Origin: an uncultured Bacteroidota bacterium
Lineage (GTDB): Bacteria > Bacteroidota > Bacteroidia > Chitinophagales > Chitinophagaceae
Length of the DNA stretch: 64,000 nucleotides
Direction: 5' to 3'
NCBI GenBank assembly: GCA_903831575.1
Contig: CAIKYB010000009.1
Coordinates: 1-64,000, forward strand
Under the pieces are notes generated by a model. The model had not been told where the DNA came from, made no database searches, and was given only the letters and a program-made list of their open reading frames with translations. This document shows, piece after piece, positions 40,650 through 49,317 of the stretch (positions are counted from its first letter, which is position 1; the number at the start of each line of letters is the position of its first letter). Both the position numbers and the translations under genes were made by a program.

Positions 40650-41960
40650 TTATTTCTTTGGCAAATAATAAACGACAATACGTTGATTTTTGTTAAGATA
40701 TTTTTTAGCAACATTTTGAATGTCTTCACGAGTTACTTTACGAACTTCTTCCAGCTCTTCGTTGATGTATTTCGTATTCTTGTTGTGAAAGGTGTAACTA
40801 TCTGCAAGATTTTCTGCTACCCCCAACATTTTATCATTTTTACCAATGAAGTCGTTTTCGTATTGGTTGCGAATTTTAGTAAATTCTAATTCGCTAATCA
40901 ATTCATTTTGCAGTTTAGTGATTTCTTCATCCATATCTTTCAGCAAAACATCCAAAGTGAAATTTCCATTAGGCAAAGCATAAGTAATGTAAGCGCCATA
41001 ATCTTCTAAGGCATAATTAAAACACCCCACTTGCATAGCATTCTTCTTGTCATCAACCATTTTTTTATACATCCTGCTGCTTGCACCCTGGCTTAATACA
41101 CTAGAGGCTAATTCTAACGCGATAGATTCTTTACTTGTTTCGCCTGGAGTTCTGTAAGCGGTCATGATCGCAGGAATCTGTATGTTGTTGTCATATGCAG
41201 TATCAACTAATTCTTTTGTGATGGGATCTTCCTGAATATTTACTTTTTCAATTGTTTCTCCTGAAGGGACTTCAGCGAAATAACTTTCCACTAATCCTTT
41301 TGTTTTTTCAATATCAAGATCTCCAGCAATAACTAAAGTAGAGTTTTTAGGGGTATAATATTTTTTATTAAAGGCAATGAATTCGCCAAGAGTGGCTGCA
41401 TCCAAATGTTCCATGCTTCCAATAGGAACCCAATGGTATGGATGTTTTGTAAATAAACGCTTCATTACTTCTCCAAGAAAATTACCATAAGGTTGGTTGT
41501 CCACTCTCATGCGCTTTTCTTCTTTTACTACTTCGTTTTGAGTTTTAACGCCAATTTCGTTAATAACTGGGTGAAGCATGCGCTCACTCTCCAGCCATAA
41601 ACCCGTTTCTAATTGATTTGATGGGAATAATTCGTAGTAAAATGTACGATCCTGAGTAGTGTTAGCATTGTTTTGTCCGCCATTACTGCTTACAATTTTC
41701 ATGAATTCGCCTCTCTTAATATTGTCACTACCTTCAAAAAGCAAATGCTCAAAAAAGTGAGCGAATCCTGTACGGTCTGGTGTTTCATTTTTACTACCCA
41801 CATGATACATCACAGAAACCGCTACTACAGGAGCTGTTTTGTCTTGATGTAGAATTACATGTAACCCATTTTTTAAGTCATATTCAGTGAAAGCTACTTT
41901 TTGTGCGTTAGCAGAAACAGCCCCGAACATCAGGAGAAATAATAGTTTGTTTTTTGGCAT
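40650..41960 (-). CDS. M16 family zinc metallopeptidase (catalytic subunit)
   Basis: The start at 41960 (MPKNKLLFLLMFGAVSANAQ) gives a clean signal peptide; the longer frame upstream adds an unlikely Cys-rich leader. The 436-residue product has the inverted zinc motif HFFEHLLFEG (His, His and catalytic Glu) and a downstream Glu in NEVVKEEKRM. It is a periplasmic peptidase that likely forms a heterodimer with the non-catalytic protein encoded next on the same strand. Substrates are unknown. Confidence 0.9.
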   Translation of the reverse strand: MPKNKLLFLLMFGAVSANAQKVAFTEYDLKNGLHVILHQDKTAPVVAVSVMYHVGSKNETPDRTGFAHFFEHLLFEGSDNIKRGEFMKIVSSNGGQNNANTTQDRTFYYELFPSNQLETGLWLESERMLHPVINEIGVKTQNEVVKEEKRMRVDNQPYGNFLGEVMKRLFTKHPYHWVPIGSMEHLDAATLGEFIAFNKKYYTPKNSTLVIAGDLDIEKTKGLVESYFAEVPSGETIEKVNIQEDPITKELVDTAYDNNIQIPAIMTAYRTPGETSKESIALELASSVLSQGASSRMYKKMVDDKKNAMQVGCFNYALEDYGAYITYALPNGNFTLDVLLKDMDEEITKLQNELISELEFTKIRNQYENDFIGKNDKMLGVAENLADSYTFHNKNTKYINEELEEVRKVTREDIQNVAKKYLNKNQRIVVYYLPKK

Positions 41961-42323
41961 AATTATTTTTTTATTTATGCAAAAATAGGAACAAATGGAG
42001 CGAGAATGAAGATAGTTATACACTAAATTTTAACCATTTAACTACTTGTTATTTTAAACCTTGAATCTATCAACTAAAATTCTTGGCTTGTATGCTAATT
42101 TATCAGCCCTTATAGTAAAAAATAGTATATTTGAACATCATTATGGTGCCTTATTATCCTCATAAACTTCATTTTTGCAGCCGTAATAACATTTATCCGT
42201 TGTTACTCCATCTACTTTCTGTTTTTTTTAAGGAGAAAAGGTTATCCCATGAGTTGGTTGGTTTGAATTCGCATTTATATTTAGCATAACATTATTTCAA
42301 TATTATTATTTAAAAGTATTCAC
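41961..42323. other. Gene-free divergent stretch between M16 pair and hppD
   Basis: This stretch is AT-rich with no gene. Minus-strand TATTTTTG (41980-41987) is a good -7 element for the M16 pair. On the plus strand TATATTTG (42126-42133) fits -7 but is nearly 200 bases before hppD. An imperfect inverted repeat, GTAATAAC (42183-42190) and GTTGTTAC (42199-42206), may be an operator for hppD. Confidence 0.4.
41980..41987 (-). promoter_or_regulatory. -7 element of the M16 peptidase pair
   Basis: TATTTTTG on the minus strand fits TAnnTTTG and lies 20 bases before the preferred start codon at 41960, which supports that start over the longer frame. A -33 match is weak. Confidence 0.45.
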
Positions 42324-43454
42324 ATGTCAACAATAATTGCTTCTGAAGTAACTCCATCTACTGACTTAGATTTTCTGCCTTTACAAGGAACAGATTATGT
42401 TGAATTTTATGTAGGCAATGCCAAACAAGCTGCCTTTTTTTATAAAACAGCTTTTGGTTTTCAATCGCTTGCCTATGCTGGTCCTGAAACAGGGGTTATG
42501 GATAAAGTGAGTTATGTGATCAGACAAAACAAATTGACTTTTGTACTCACTACGCCATTAAGAACTAATAATGCAATTGCTGATCATATTTATAAACATG
42601 GCGATGGCGTTAAAGTATTGGCGTTGATGGTTAATGATGCAACAGATGCCTGGAATCAAACTACTTTGAGAGGAGGAAAAAACTATTTAGAACCTACTGT
42701 TTTAAAAGATGACAATGGTGAAGTGGTCTTGTCTGGCATTCATACATATGGTGACACGGTGCATCTTTTTGTGGAACGAAAAAATTACAATGGTGTTTTT
42801 ATGCCAGGATTTAGAAAGTGGGAATCGGAATACAATCCTGTTAGTACCGGCTTGCTTTATGTTGATCATTGTGTCGGAAATGTGGGATGGAATCAAATGA
42901 ATCCATGGGTTAAATTTTACGAAGATGTTATGGGCTTTAGAAATATTTTGTCATTCGATGATAAAGATATTTCAACAGAATATTCTGCATTGATGAGTAA
43001 AGTGATGAGTAACGGAAATGGTTACGTTAAATTTCCAATTAATGAACCTGCAGAAGGAAAGAAAAAAAGTCAGGTAGAGGAATTTCTTGATTTTTATAAT
43101 GGCGAAGGAGTTCAGCATGTTGCGATTGCTACGGCAAATATTGTTGAAACGGTAACAGAATTGCATAAGAGAGGCATCGATTTCTTAAAAGTGCCTGATA
43201 GTTATTATGAAAGTGTCTTGGATAGAGTAGGGCATATCGATGAAGATTTGGCGCCGCTCAGAGAATTGGGGATATTAATTGATAGAGATGAAGAAGGATA
43301 CCTGTTGCAAATCTTTAGCAAGCCAATGGAAGACAGACCAACCTTGTTTTTTGAAATTATTCAAAGAAAAGGAGCAAAAAGTTTTGGCAAGGGGAATTTC
43401 AAAGCATTGTTTGAAGCATTGGAAAGAGAGCAGGATGCAAGAGGAAATTTATAA
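42324..43454 (+). CDS. hppD: 4-hydroxyphenylpyruvate dioxygenase
   Basis: The 376-residue enzyme has two vicinal-oxygen-chelate halves. The iron ligands are visible: His182 in YVDHCVGNV, His265 in GVQHVAI and Glu344 in LFFEIIQRKG. It turns 4-hydroxyphenylpyruvate into homogentisate, the second step of tyrosine breakdown. The other genes of this pathway (hmgA, fahA) are not in the window. The L,D-transpeptidase gene follows 34 bases later. Confidence 0.95.
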   Translation: MSTIIASEVTPSTDLDFLPLQGTDYVEFYVGNAKQAAFFYKTAFGFQSLAYAGPETGVMDKVSYVIRQNKLTFVLTTPLRTNNAIADHIYKHGDGVKVLALMVNDATDAWNQTTLRGGKNYLEPTVLKDDNGEVVLSGIHTYGDTVHLFVERKNYNGVFMPGFRKWESEYNPVSTGLLYVDHCVGNVGWNQMNPWVKFYEDVMGFRNILSFDDKDISTEYSALMSKVMSNGNGYVKFPINEPAEGKKKSQVEEFLDFYNGEGVQHVAIATANIVETVTELHKRGIDFLKVPDSYYESVLDRVGHIDEDLAPLRELGILIDRDEEGYLLQIFSKPMEDRPTLFFEIIQRKGAKSFGKGNFKALFEALEREQDARGNL

Positions 43455-43488
43455 TACAATCAAAGGGGAATAAATACTATTCAAGGTC

Positions 43489-44256
43489 ATGAAAAAGAAA
43501 TATTTCAAATATTTTACGGTACTGATTTTGGTCGTAAACTTTGTTATGTTTTCGAATGCTCAGAACACTTATATTGGTAATGTAAGGTCCTCTTCAAAGT
43601 CGTTTGACTTGTTATCGAAAACTGAAGATTCTGTGAGGAAACAATTTCAACTCAAACATTTGGTTTGGCCCCCAACGTCCATTTATATCCGAAGTTTTAA
43701 GTACGATCGTCAATTGGAAGTATGGGTGTCCGATAGCCTTTCTTCAAAGTATAAACTTTTCAAAACGTATAAAGTTTGTATGCAAAGTGGAACCATGGGG
43801 CCGAAAAGAATGGAAGGTGATTATCAAGTACCAGAAGGTTTTTATTATATCAATGAGTTTAACCCGAATAGCAAATATCATTTGTCATTGGGATTGAATT
43901 ATCCTAATGCTTCTGATCGAATACTGAGTGATTCTATTAAGCCGGGAAGTGCAATTTATATACATGGTAATTGTGTGTCTATTGGCTGCATTCCTATTGA
44001 TGATTTTCCCATTGAAGAATTGTATGTAATGGCTACAGCAGCTAAATACGAAGGGCAGGATTTTATTCCTGTGCATATTTTTCCTGTAAAATATAATGTA
44101 AAGGAATCTCTCGCTTATCTTAATAATAATATAAAGGGAAATACTTATTTACAGCAATTCAATAAAAATATAAAAAGCTGTTTTGATTATTTTGAAGCGC
44201 AAAAAGAATTGCCGATTATTTTAGTGAATAAAAATGGCGATTATCTCGTTAATTAA
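43489..44256 (+). CDS. L,D-transpeptidase (YkuD-type) family protein
   Basis: The 255-residue protein has a signal sequence (FTVLILVVNFVMFSNAQ). The catalytic motif is IYIHGNCVSIGCIPI with His159 and Cys167, as in YkuD enzymes (HGxxxxxGC). The approach VCMQSGTMGPKRMEGDYQVPEGFYYI is also conserved. Enzymes of this family make 3-3 crosslinks in peptidoglycan or attach proteins to it. The N-terminal KHLVWPPTSIYIRSFK part has no known domain. It may share a transcript with hppD. Confidence 0.88.
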   Translation: MKKKYFKYFTVLILVVNFVMFSNAQNTYIGNVRSSSKSFDLLSKTEDSVRKQFQLKHLVWPPTSIYIRSFKYDRQLEVWVSDSLSSKYKLFKTYKVCMQSGTMGPKRMEGDYQVPEGFYYINEFNPNSKYHLSLGLNYPNASDRILSDSIKPGSAIYIHGNCVSIGCIPIDDFPIEELYVMATAAKYEGQDFIPVHIFPVKYNVKESLAYLNNNIKGNTYLQQFNKNIKSCFDYFEAQKELPIILVNKNGDYLVN

Positions 44257-44268
44257 ATCTATCTATTT

Positions 44269-45531
44269 TTATCTCATGATCATTTGAACTGTTTGTAAAG
44301 TCTTTTGTTCAAGTAGCACATTTTTATCAGCAGTTAATTTATGAATGCTATCCTGTTGATAATGTCTAATCGTCAACAAGGTTAAGTTTCTTTCTACTTC
44401 CACATCGAATATATTACTAGCCGCTTGAGCAAGTTGGTCTATTTTTTCTGCATGATCATCAAAGCAACATAAGAGGGAAATAGCAGTGTTCTGAGAAAGA
44501 TTGGGTTTGATTTTGATGTCATTTAATAAATCGTGTAGTTGTTGAATGGGCTTGTCTTCTACAAATGAAAAGTCCTTTGATTTGAATTGAATCAACACCT
44601 GGTTGCTCTTGTGTACAATAATAGGGGGAAGGTTTTTGCTAGACTCTTTACTGATAATGGTACCCTGAAGTGTAGGGTCCAAAAAGCTTTTTACCAGTAA
44701 AGGGATATTTTTATTTTGTAAGGGCTTAATTGTTTTTGGATGAATTACCTGAGCACCGTAATAAGCCATTTCAATTACTTCTGTAAAACTTAAGGAATGA
44801 AGAATTGTGGCGTCCGGATATTTTTTCGGATCGGCACTCATTACTGCATCCACATCTTTCCAGATGGTTACGGATTCGCCTTCTAAAATATTGGCAAAAA
44901 TAGCTGCAGTATAATCGCTTCCTTCTCTTCCCAATGTCGTGCTTTCATTCTCATCAGTTGCTCCAATAAAACCTTGTGTAATGACTACATCGTATTCTTG
45001 AAATAATGGCGCTACAGATGTGGTCATTCTTTGTGAAGTGAAATTCCAGTCAATTTCTGCATCTCTGAAATTGTTATCTGTTCTGATTACGTCTCTCACA
45101 TCAAGCCAGATCGCTTTCGATTTTTCTTCTGCTAAATAATTACATAAAATAGAACTGCTCAACAATTCACCACAGCAAACGATTTGGTCATAGTAATAAT
45201 CATAGCTTCTCACAGGCTTATCATGCAATAGCCATTCTATTTCGGTAAAGAATTCTTTTAATTGATTTTCCGCTTTTTGCCAGTTTAATGCAATAAGGTA
45301 TTTTAAGACGTCAAGATGATTGTTTTTTAGTTGTTCAAATAATTGTAAGGCCTCTTCTTTTCTGCCTTCAAAAAAAGCGTTGACTACTTTTTCTAGTGCA
45401 TTGGTCGTTTTTCCCATGGCTGATACTACAATCAGGATTTTCTCTCCTTTGAATGATTGAATGATGCTGGCTGTGTTTTTTATTCTGTCAATGCTGTTAA
45501 TACTGGCTCCTCCGAACTTGAATACCTTCAT
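44269..45531 (-). CDS. lysC: Aspartate kinase, monofunctional
   Basis: The 420-residue protein has the kinase start KVFKFGGASINS (2-13), the substrate site TTLGREGSDYTAA (about 218-230) and two ACT-like regions at the end (about 300-420). It phosphorylates aspartate, the first step to lysine, threonine and methionine. There is no homoserine dehydrogenase fused. It ends 12 bases from the convergent L,D-transpeptidase gene. Confidence 0.9.
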   Translation of the reverse strand: MKVFKFGGASINSIDRIKNTASIIQSFKGEKILIVVSAMGKTTNALEKVVNAFFEGRKEEALQLFEQLKNNHLDVLKYLIALNWQKAENQLKEFFTEIEWLLHDKPVRSYDYYYDQIVCCGELLSSSILCNYLAEEKSKAIWLDVRDVIRTDNNFRDAEIDWNFTSQRMTTSVAPLFQEYDVVITQGFIGATDENESTTLGREGSDYTAAIFANILEGESVTIWKDVDAVMSADPKKYPDATILHSLSFTEVIEMAYYGAQVIHPKTIKPLQNKNIPLLVKSFLDPTLQGTIISKESSKNLPPIIVHKSNQVLIQFKSKDFSFVEDKPIQQLHDLLNDIKIKPNLSQNTAISLLCCFDDHAEKIDQLAQAASNIFDVEVERNLTLLTIRHYQQDSIHKLTADKNVLLEQKTLQTVQMIMR

Positions 45532-45674
45532 TTTGATTGTGCTTATTTTTAATAAATTAGGTAAAAATGCAGTTTAATCTTCAATTTGATTGCTTTGGAT
45601 AAAACAAAAATGAGAATAAACCTTACTTTTGATGTGCAAAAATACCTTCGTTCATTGTAAACTTGAAAAGTTTT

Positions 45675-46679
45675 ATGCTTATTAATAGAAAAATTCAAAC
45701 ACTTGATGAATTTACCATTCAGCAGATGAGAGATTTTCCCAATGCCACAGGAGAGTTATCGGGTTTGCTGAGAGACATAGGACTTGCCGCAAAGCGTGTG
45801 CATGTTGAGGTTAATAAGGCTGGCTTGATTGATATCCTTGGTGATGCTGGTACAATGAATGTTCAGGGGGAAGAGGTAAAAAAGCTTGATATTTTTGCCA
45901 ACAACCAGTTTATGGGCGTTTTGAGACACGGTATCAGTTGTGCAGGAATTGGCAGTGAAGAAATGGATGATATTGTTGTTTTTGATGATGATATCAGCAA
46001 CCAGTCAAAATATGTATGTTTATTTGACCCTTTAGATGGGAGTAGTAATATTGATGTAAATGTGTCTATCGGAACAATTTTCAGTGTGTTTCGCAGAGTA
46101 AGTGAATTAGGAAAGCCAGCAACAGCAGCAGATTTTTTGCAACAAGGAATTAAGCAAGTTGCCGCGGGGTATATTATTTATGGATCTTCGACTATGTTGG
46201 TTTATGCCACAAGAAGAGGGGCGAATGGTTTCACTTTAGATCAAGCTGTGGGTGAATTTACCTTAAGTCATCCTGATATCAAATGTCCGGAAGTTGGAAA
46301 AATATATTCAGTAAATCACGGAAATTTCTTTCAATATGAAGAAAAAGTACAACGATATATACATCAATGTCAGAAAAAAACAAAAGCTACCGGCGGGCCT
46401 TATACGCAAAGATATATTGGTAGTATGGTTGCAGATGTGCATCGTAATCTGATCAAAGGCGGAATTTTTATGTACCCTGGAACTACTGAAAAACCTAATG
46501 GAAAATTGAGGTTGCTTTATGAATGTAATCCATTTGCATTTATTGTTGAGATTGCTGGAGGTATTGCTACAGATGGCAAGCAGCGCATTTTGGAAATTCA
46601 GCCAAAGGAAGTGCATGAACGTACGCCTTTTTTTATTGGAAGTAAATCAATGATGGAAGAATTTGAACAGACAAAATAA
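45675..46679 (+). CDS. fbp: Class I fructose-1,6-bisphosphatase
   Basis: The start is taken at ATG 45675 (MLINRKIQTLDEFTIQQ); an upstream TTG gives only four more residues. The 334-residue enzyme has the metal site FDPLDGSSNIDVNVSIGTIF (about 115-134), the sugar-binding RYIGSMVADVHR (about 232-243) and the FIVEIAGG (about 285-292) ends typical of FBPase class I. It removes the 1-phosphate of fructose-1,6-bisphosphate in gluconeogenesis. The ABC ATPase gene follows after 21 bases. Confidence 0.95.
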   Translation: MLINRKIQTLDEFTIQQMRDFPNATGELSGLLRDIGLAAKRVHVEVNKAGLIDILGDAGTMNVQGEEVKKLDIFANNQFMGVLRHGISCAGIGSEEMDDIVVFDDDISNQSKYVCLFDPLDGSSNIDVNVSIGTIFSVFRRVSELGKPATAADFLQQGIKQVAAGYIIYGSSTMLVYATRRGANGFTLDQAVGEFTLSHPDIKCPEVGKIYSVNHGNFFQYEEKVQRYIHQCQKKTKATGGPYTQRYIGSMVADVHRNLIKGGIFMYPGTTEKPNGKLRLLYECNPFAFIVEIAGGIATDGKQRILEIQPKEVHERTPFFIGSKSMMEEFEQTK

Positions 46680-46700
46680 TTTCAACAAGCAATTATAAAA

Positions 46701-47462
46701 ATGAGTAAGATAATTATTTTAGTCAAAGATCTCGTGAAAAAGTATGGAACTTTCCAAGCGGTAAAATCAATTTCATTTGACGTTTTTGAAGGAGAAATTT
46801 TCGGGTTATTAGGACCAAATGGAGCAGGGAAATCCACGACATTAGAAATTATAGAAACCCTTCGTTCCAAGACTTCCGGCACTGTAACTGTTGATGGGTA
46901 TGATTTAGAGAAAGATCCTTCTGCTATAAAGAAAATCATTGGAGTGCAATTGCAAACTTCAGGGTTTTATCCCGGGTTGAATTTAATAGAACTGATAAAG
47001 CTGTTTGGTGGGTTATATAATCGCTCGGTTAATCCCATGGAGTTATTGAAAAAAGTGAATCTGGAAGATAAAGCGAAAAGCAAAACCAAGGAACTTAGTG
47101 GTGGCCAAAAACAACGGTTTTCAATTGCCACAACTTTAATCAACCAACCCAAAATTATATTCTTAGATGAACCAACAACTGGATTGGATCCTCAGGCAAG
47201 AAGAAATTTATGGGATTTAATCAGAGAAATTCGCGAGAATGGAACCACCGTAATTATTACTACGCATTACATGGATGAGGCAGAACAGTTGTGCGATCGA
47301 ATTGCGATAATGGATGAAGGAAGAATCATTAAACTAGATACTCCTGAAAAACTGATTGATGATTTAGTGGAAAGCGGATTTGAAAGACCAAAGCAAATGA
47401 AAGCAGCAAATCTGGAAGATGTTTTTATCCATCTTACCGGAAGAGAAATGAGGGAAGAATAA
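46701..47462 (+). CDS. ABC transporter ATP-binding protein (orphan)
   Basis: The 253-residue ATPase has Walker A GPNGAGKST (38-46), the signature LSGGQKQRFS (about 133-142), Walker B IIFLDEPTTGLDP (about 153-165) and the switch His in TTHYMDEAEQL. It belongs to the daunorubicin/CcmA-like exporter group. No permease gene is next to it: an FKBP gene follows after 35 bases. Its membrane partner must be encoded elsewhere. The transport substrate is unknown. Confidence 0.92.
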   Translation: MSKIIILVKDLVKKYGTFQAVKSISFDVFEGEIFGLLGPNGAGKSTTLEIIETLRSKTSGTVTVDGYDLEKDPSAIKKIIGVQLQTSGFYPGLNLIELIKLFGGLYNRSVNPMELLKKVNLEDKAKSKTKELSGGQKQRFSIATTLINQPKIIFLDEPTTGLDPQARRNLWDLIREIRENGTTVIITTHYMDEAEQLCDRIAIMDEGRIIKLDTPEKLIDDLVESGFERPKQMKAANLEDVFIHLTGREMREE

Positions 47463-47497
47463 ATTCAAATTGTTTTTTATTATTTATAAACCATAAA

Positions 47498-48238
47498 ATG
47501 TCATCAATGAAAAAAATTAGTATTTGTATTCTTGCTTGTTCCCTTTTTTGTTCAAGTGTTTTTTCGCAGGTAAAAAAGGCTCCACAGAAAAGCGATAAAT
47601 CATCAAATGCCCCAGCATTTCTAATGAAAAACAGTTTAGATAGCTTTAGTTATGCTGCTGGAATAAATATTGCCAATAATATGAAACAACAAGGAATTTC
47701 AGAGATCAATATTCCTGCCATGATGCAAGGCTTTAATGACGTCTTAAAAAATAATCCTACTTTATTAACCCCAGAACAAGCAAGTATGACACTTCAACAA
47801 CAACTACAGGCTTTTGCTCAAAAGAAAAGTGCTGTTCAAAAAGAAAAAGGGGAATCCTTTTGCATGACAAATAAAACAAGAAAAGAAGTTACAACTTTAG
47901 CGAACGGACTTCAGTATGAAATATTAAAAGCAGGAGATCCTAATGGTATTAAACCAACCGCACAAGATACTGTTGTGGTTGATTATGTTGGAACATTAAT
48001 CGATGGAACTGAATTTGATAACTCTGTAAAAAGAGGGGAACCTGCTACATTTCCAGTTGGAGGTGTAATAAAAGGATGGACACAAATATTGCAGTTGATG
48101 ACAAAAGGGGCACATTGGAAAGTAGTTATCCCTAGTGAATTGGCTTATGGTGACAGAGGTGCAGGCGCCCAGATCCCTCCAGGATCTGTTTTGGTTTTTG
48201 AAATTACTTTAATAGATATCAAACCAGCAGTAAAATAA
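47498..48238 (+). CDS. FKBP-type peptidyl-prolyl isomerase
   Basis: The 246-residue protein has a signal peptide (ISICILACSLFCSSVFSQ), an N-terminal FKBP_N helix region (about residues 40-115, SYAAGINIANNMKQQGI) and a C-terminal FKBP domain (about 145-245) with VDYVGTLIDGTEFDNS, FPVGGVIKGWTQIL and PSELAYGDRGAGAQIPPG. It is a periplasmic folding chaperone like FkpA/Mip. Met4 (47507) may be the true start. The DinB gene follows 2 bases after its stop. Confidence 0.93.
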   Translation: MSSMKKISICILACSLFCSSVFSQVKKAPQKSDKSSNAPAFLMKNSLDSFSYAAGINIANNMKQQGISEINIPAMMQGFNDVLKNNPTLLTPEQASMTLQQQLQAFAQKKSAVQKEKGESFCMTNKTRKEVTTLANGLQYEILKAGDPNGIKPTAQDTVVVDYVGTLIDGTEFDNSVKRGEPATFPVGGVIKGWTQILQLMTKGAHWKVVIPSELAYGDRGAGAQIPPGSVLVFEITLIDIKPAVK

Positions 48239-48240
48239 TT

Positions 48241-48765
48241 ATGGATGCATTATGCTATCCAATTGGAAAGTTTATCGAGCAACCAATTTCGCAGCAACAA
48301 TTGCGGGAATGCTTGCTCGATATTCGTTTTCTAAGCAATCATATTGAGCATGTTATTTCAAATCTCGATGAGTATCAATTGGATACGCCTTATCGTGAAG
48401 GTGGATGGACGGTAAAGCAAGTTATTCATCATTTGGCCGATAGCCATATGAATGCCTTTATTCGCTGCAAACTTGCGCTCACAGAAGATAATCCTGTAAT
48501 AAAACCATATGATCAGGATGCATGGGCGAATACCATAGAAAATAAAAATATCCCTGTAAATGTTTCCATAACATTATTGCATGCTTTACATTTCCGCTGG
48601 CATGAGTTGTTTTCAAATTTAAAGCCAGAGGAATGGAGTAGAACGATTATGCACCCTGAGTATAACAAACAAATGTCGCTATGGTATTTACTAAGTTTAT
48701 ACGCCTGGCATTCCAAACATCATGTAGCTCAAATACAAAGTCTTAAAGATCGTAAAGGTTGGTAA
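48241..48765 (+). CDS. DinB-fold YfiT/BstA-like putative bacillithiol transferase
   Basis: The 174-residue protein has the helical bundle of YfiT: EGGWTVKQVIHHLADSHMNAF with His ligands, and WHSKHHVAQIQSL near the C-terminus, giving the metal-binding triad seen in YfiT-like hydrolases. In Firmicutes, BstA of this fold transfers bacillithiol to electrophiles. The presence of bshC at 36588 makes that role plausible here. It starts 2 bases after the FKBP stop codon and is followed closely by a NUDIX gene. Confidence 0.82.
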   Translation: MDALCYPIGKFIEQPISQQQLRECLLDIRFLSNHIEHVISNLDEYQLDTPYREGGWTVKQVIHHLADSHMNAFIRCKLALTEDNPVIKPYDQDAWANTIENKNIPVNVSITLLHALHFRWHELFSNLKPEEWSRTIMHPEYNKQMSLWYLLSLYAWHSKHHVAQIQSLKDRKGW

Positions 48766-48783
48766 GTAAAAAAATAAATTAAA

Positions 48784-49317
48784 ATGGAAGTCAAGCTATT
48801 ATCTACATCTTACTTGAGCAATCATCAATATTTTACTGCAAGAAAAGACAGCTATCAATTGGAGTCTGGCAAAATAGTGGATCCTTATTTTGTAGTAGAA
48901 CTGCCAATCTGTGTTCTTGCAATGGCGGTTACAGAAAATAATGAAGTGATTCTGGTAGAACAATACCGTCATCCAATTGGTGAAAAAATTATAGAGCTCC
49001 CTGGAGGTTTTATTGATGATGGAGAAACGCCTATTGAGGCCATTACAAGAGAGCTGCTGGAAGAAACAGGTTATTCCTTTAAAGAATTTCAATACATGGG
49101 CATCACTTCAGGGAATCCTGGTGTTTTAAATAATTTCACCCATCTTTTTTTAGCTACAGGAGGAAAGAAAATCGCTGAACAGCATCTTGATGCTAATGAA
49201 GAAATCACTATTCAGCTTAAGTCATTAGAAGAAGTGAAATCCTTATTATTTGAGAGTGGGTTTAAGCAAAGCATGCATTCACTTTGTTTGTTTTATGGGT
49301 TTTCAAAGCTAAGCTAG
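48784..49317 (+). CDS. NUDIX hydrolase (ADP-sugar pyrophosphatase-like)
   Basis: The 177-residue protein has the Nudix box GFIDDGETPIEAITRELLEETGY (positions about 78-100), with Gly, Glu, Arg-Glu and Glu-Glu at the required places. The surrounding EQYRHPIGEKIIELPGG and TSGNPGVLNNFTHLFLA are typical of ADP-ribose/ADP-sugar pyrophosphatases. It likely hydrolyses ADP-ribose or a related nucleotide sugar. It overlaps the convergent folC stop by 4 bases and follows the DinB gene by 18 bases. Confidence 0.9.
   Translation: MEVKLLSTSYLSNHQYFTARKDSYQLESGKIVDPYFVVELPICVLAMAVTENNEVILVEQYRHPIGEKIIELPGGFIDDGETPIEAITRELLEETGYSFKEFQYMGITSGNPGVLNNFTHLFLATGGKKIAEQHLDANEEITIQLKSLEEVKSLLFESGFKQSMHSLCLFYGFSKLS

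Noticed and set aside
42183-42206. Operator before hppD similar to the GTAAC sites
   Set aside because: The arms GTAATAAC and GTTGTTAC do not match the 4-base spacing of the other sites and have a mismatch; it is only noted in the gap entry.
46308-46616. 102-codon minus-strand open frame within fbp
   Set aside because: Antisense to a conserved enzyme gene; hydrophobic aromatic composition typical of reverse-strand shadows.
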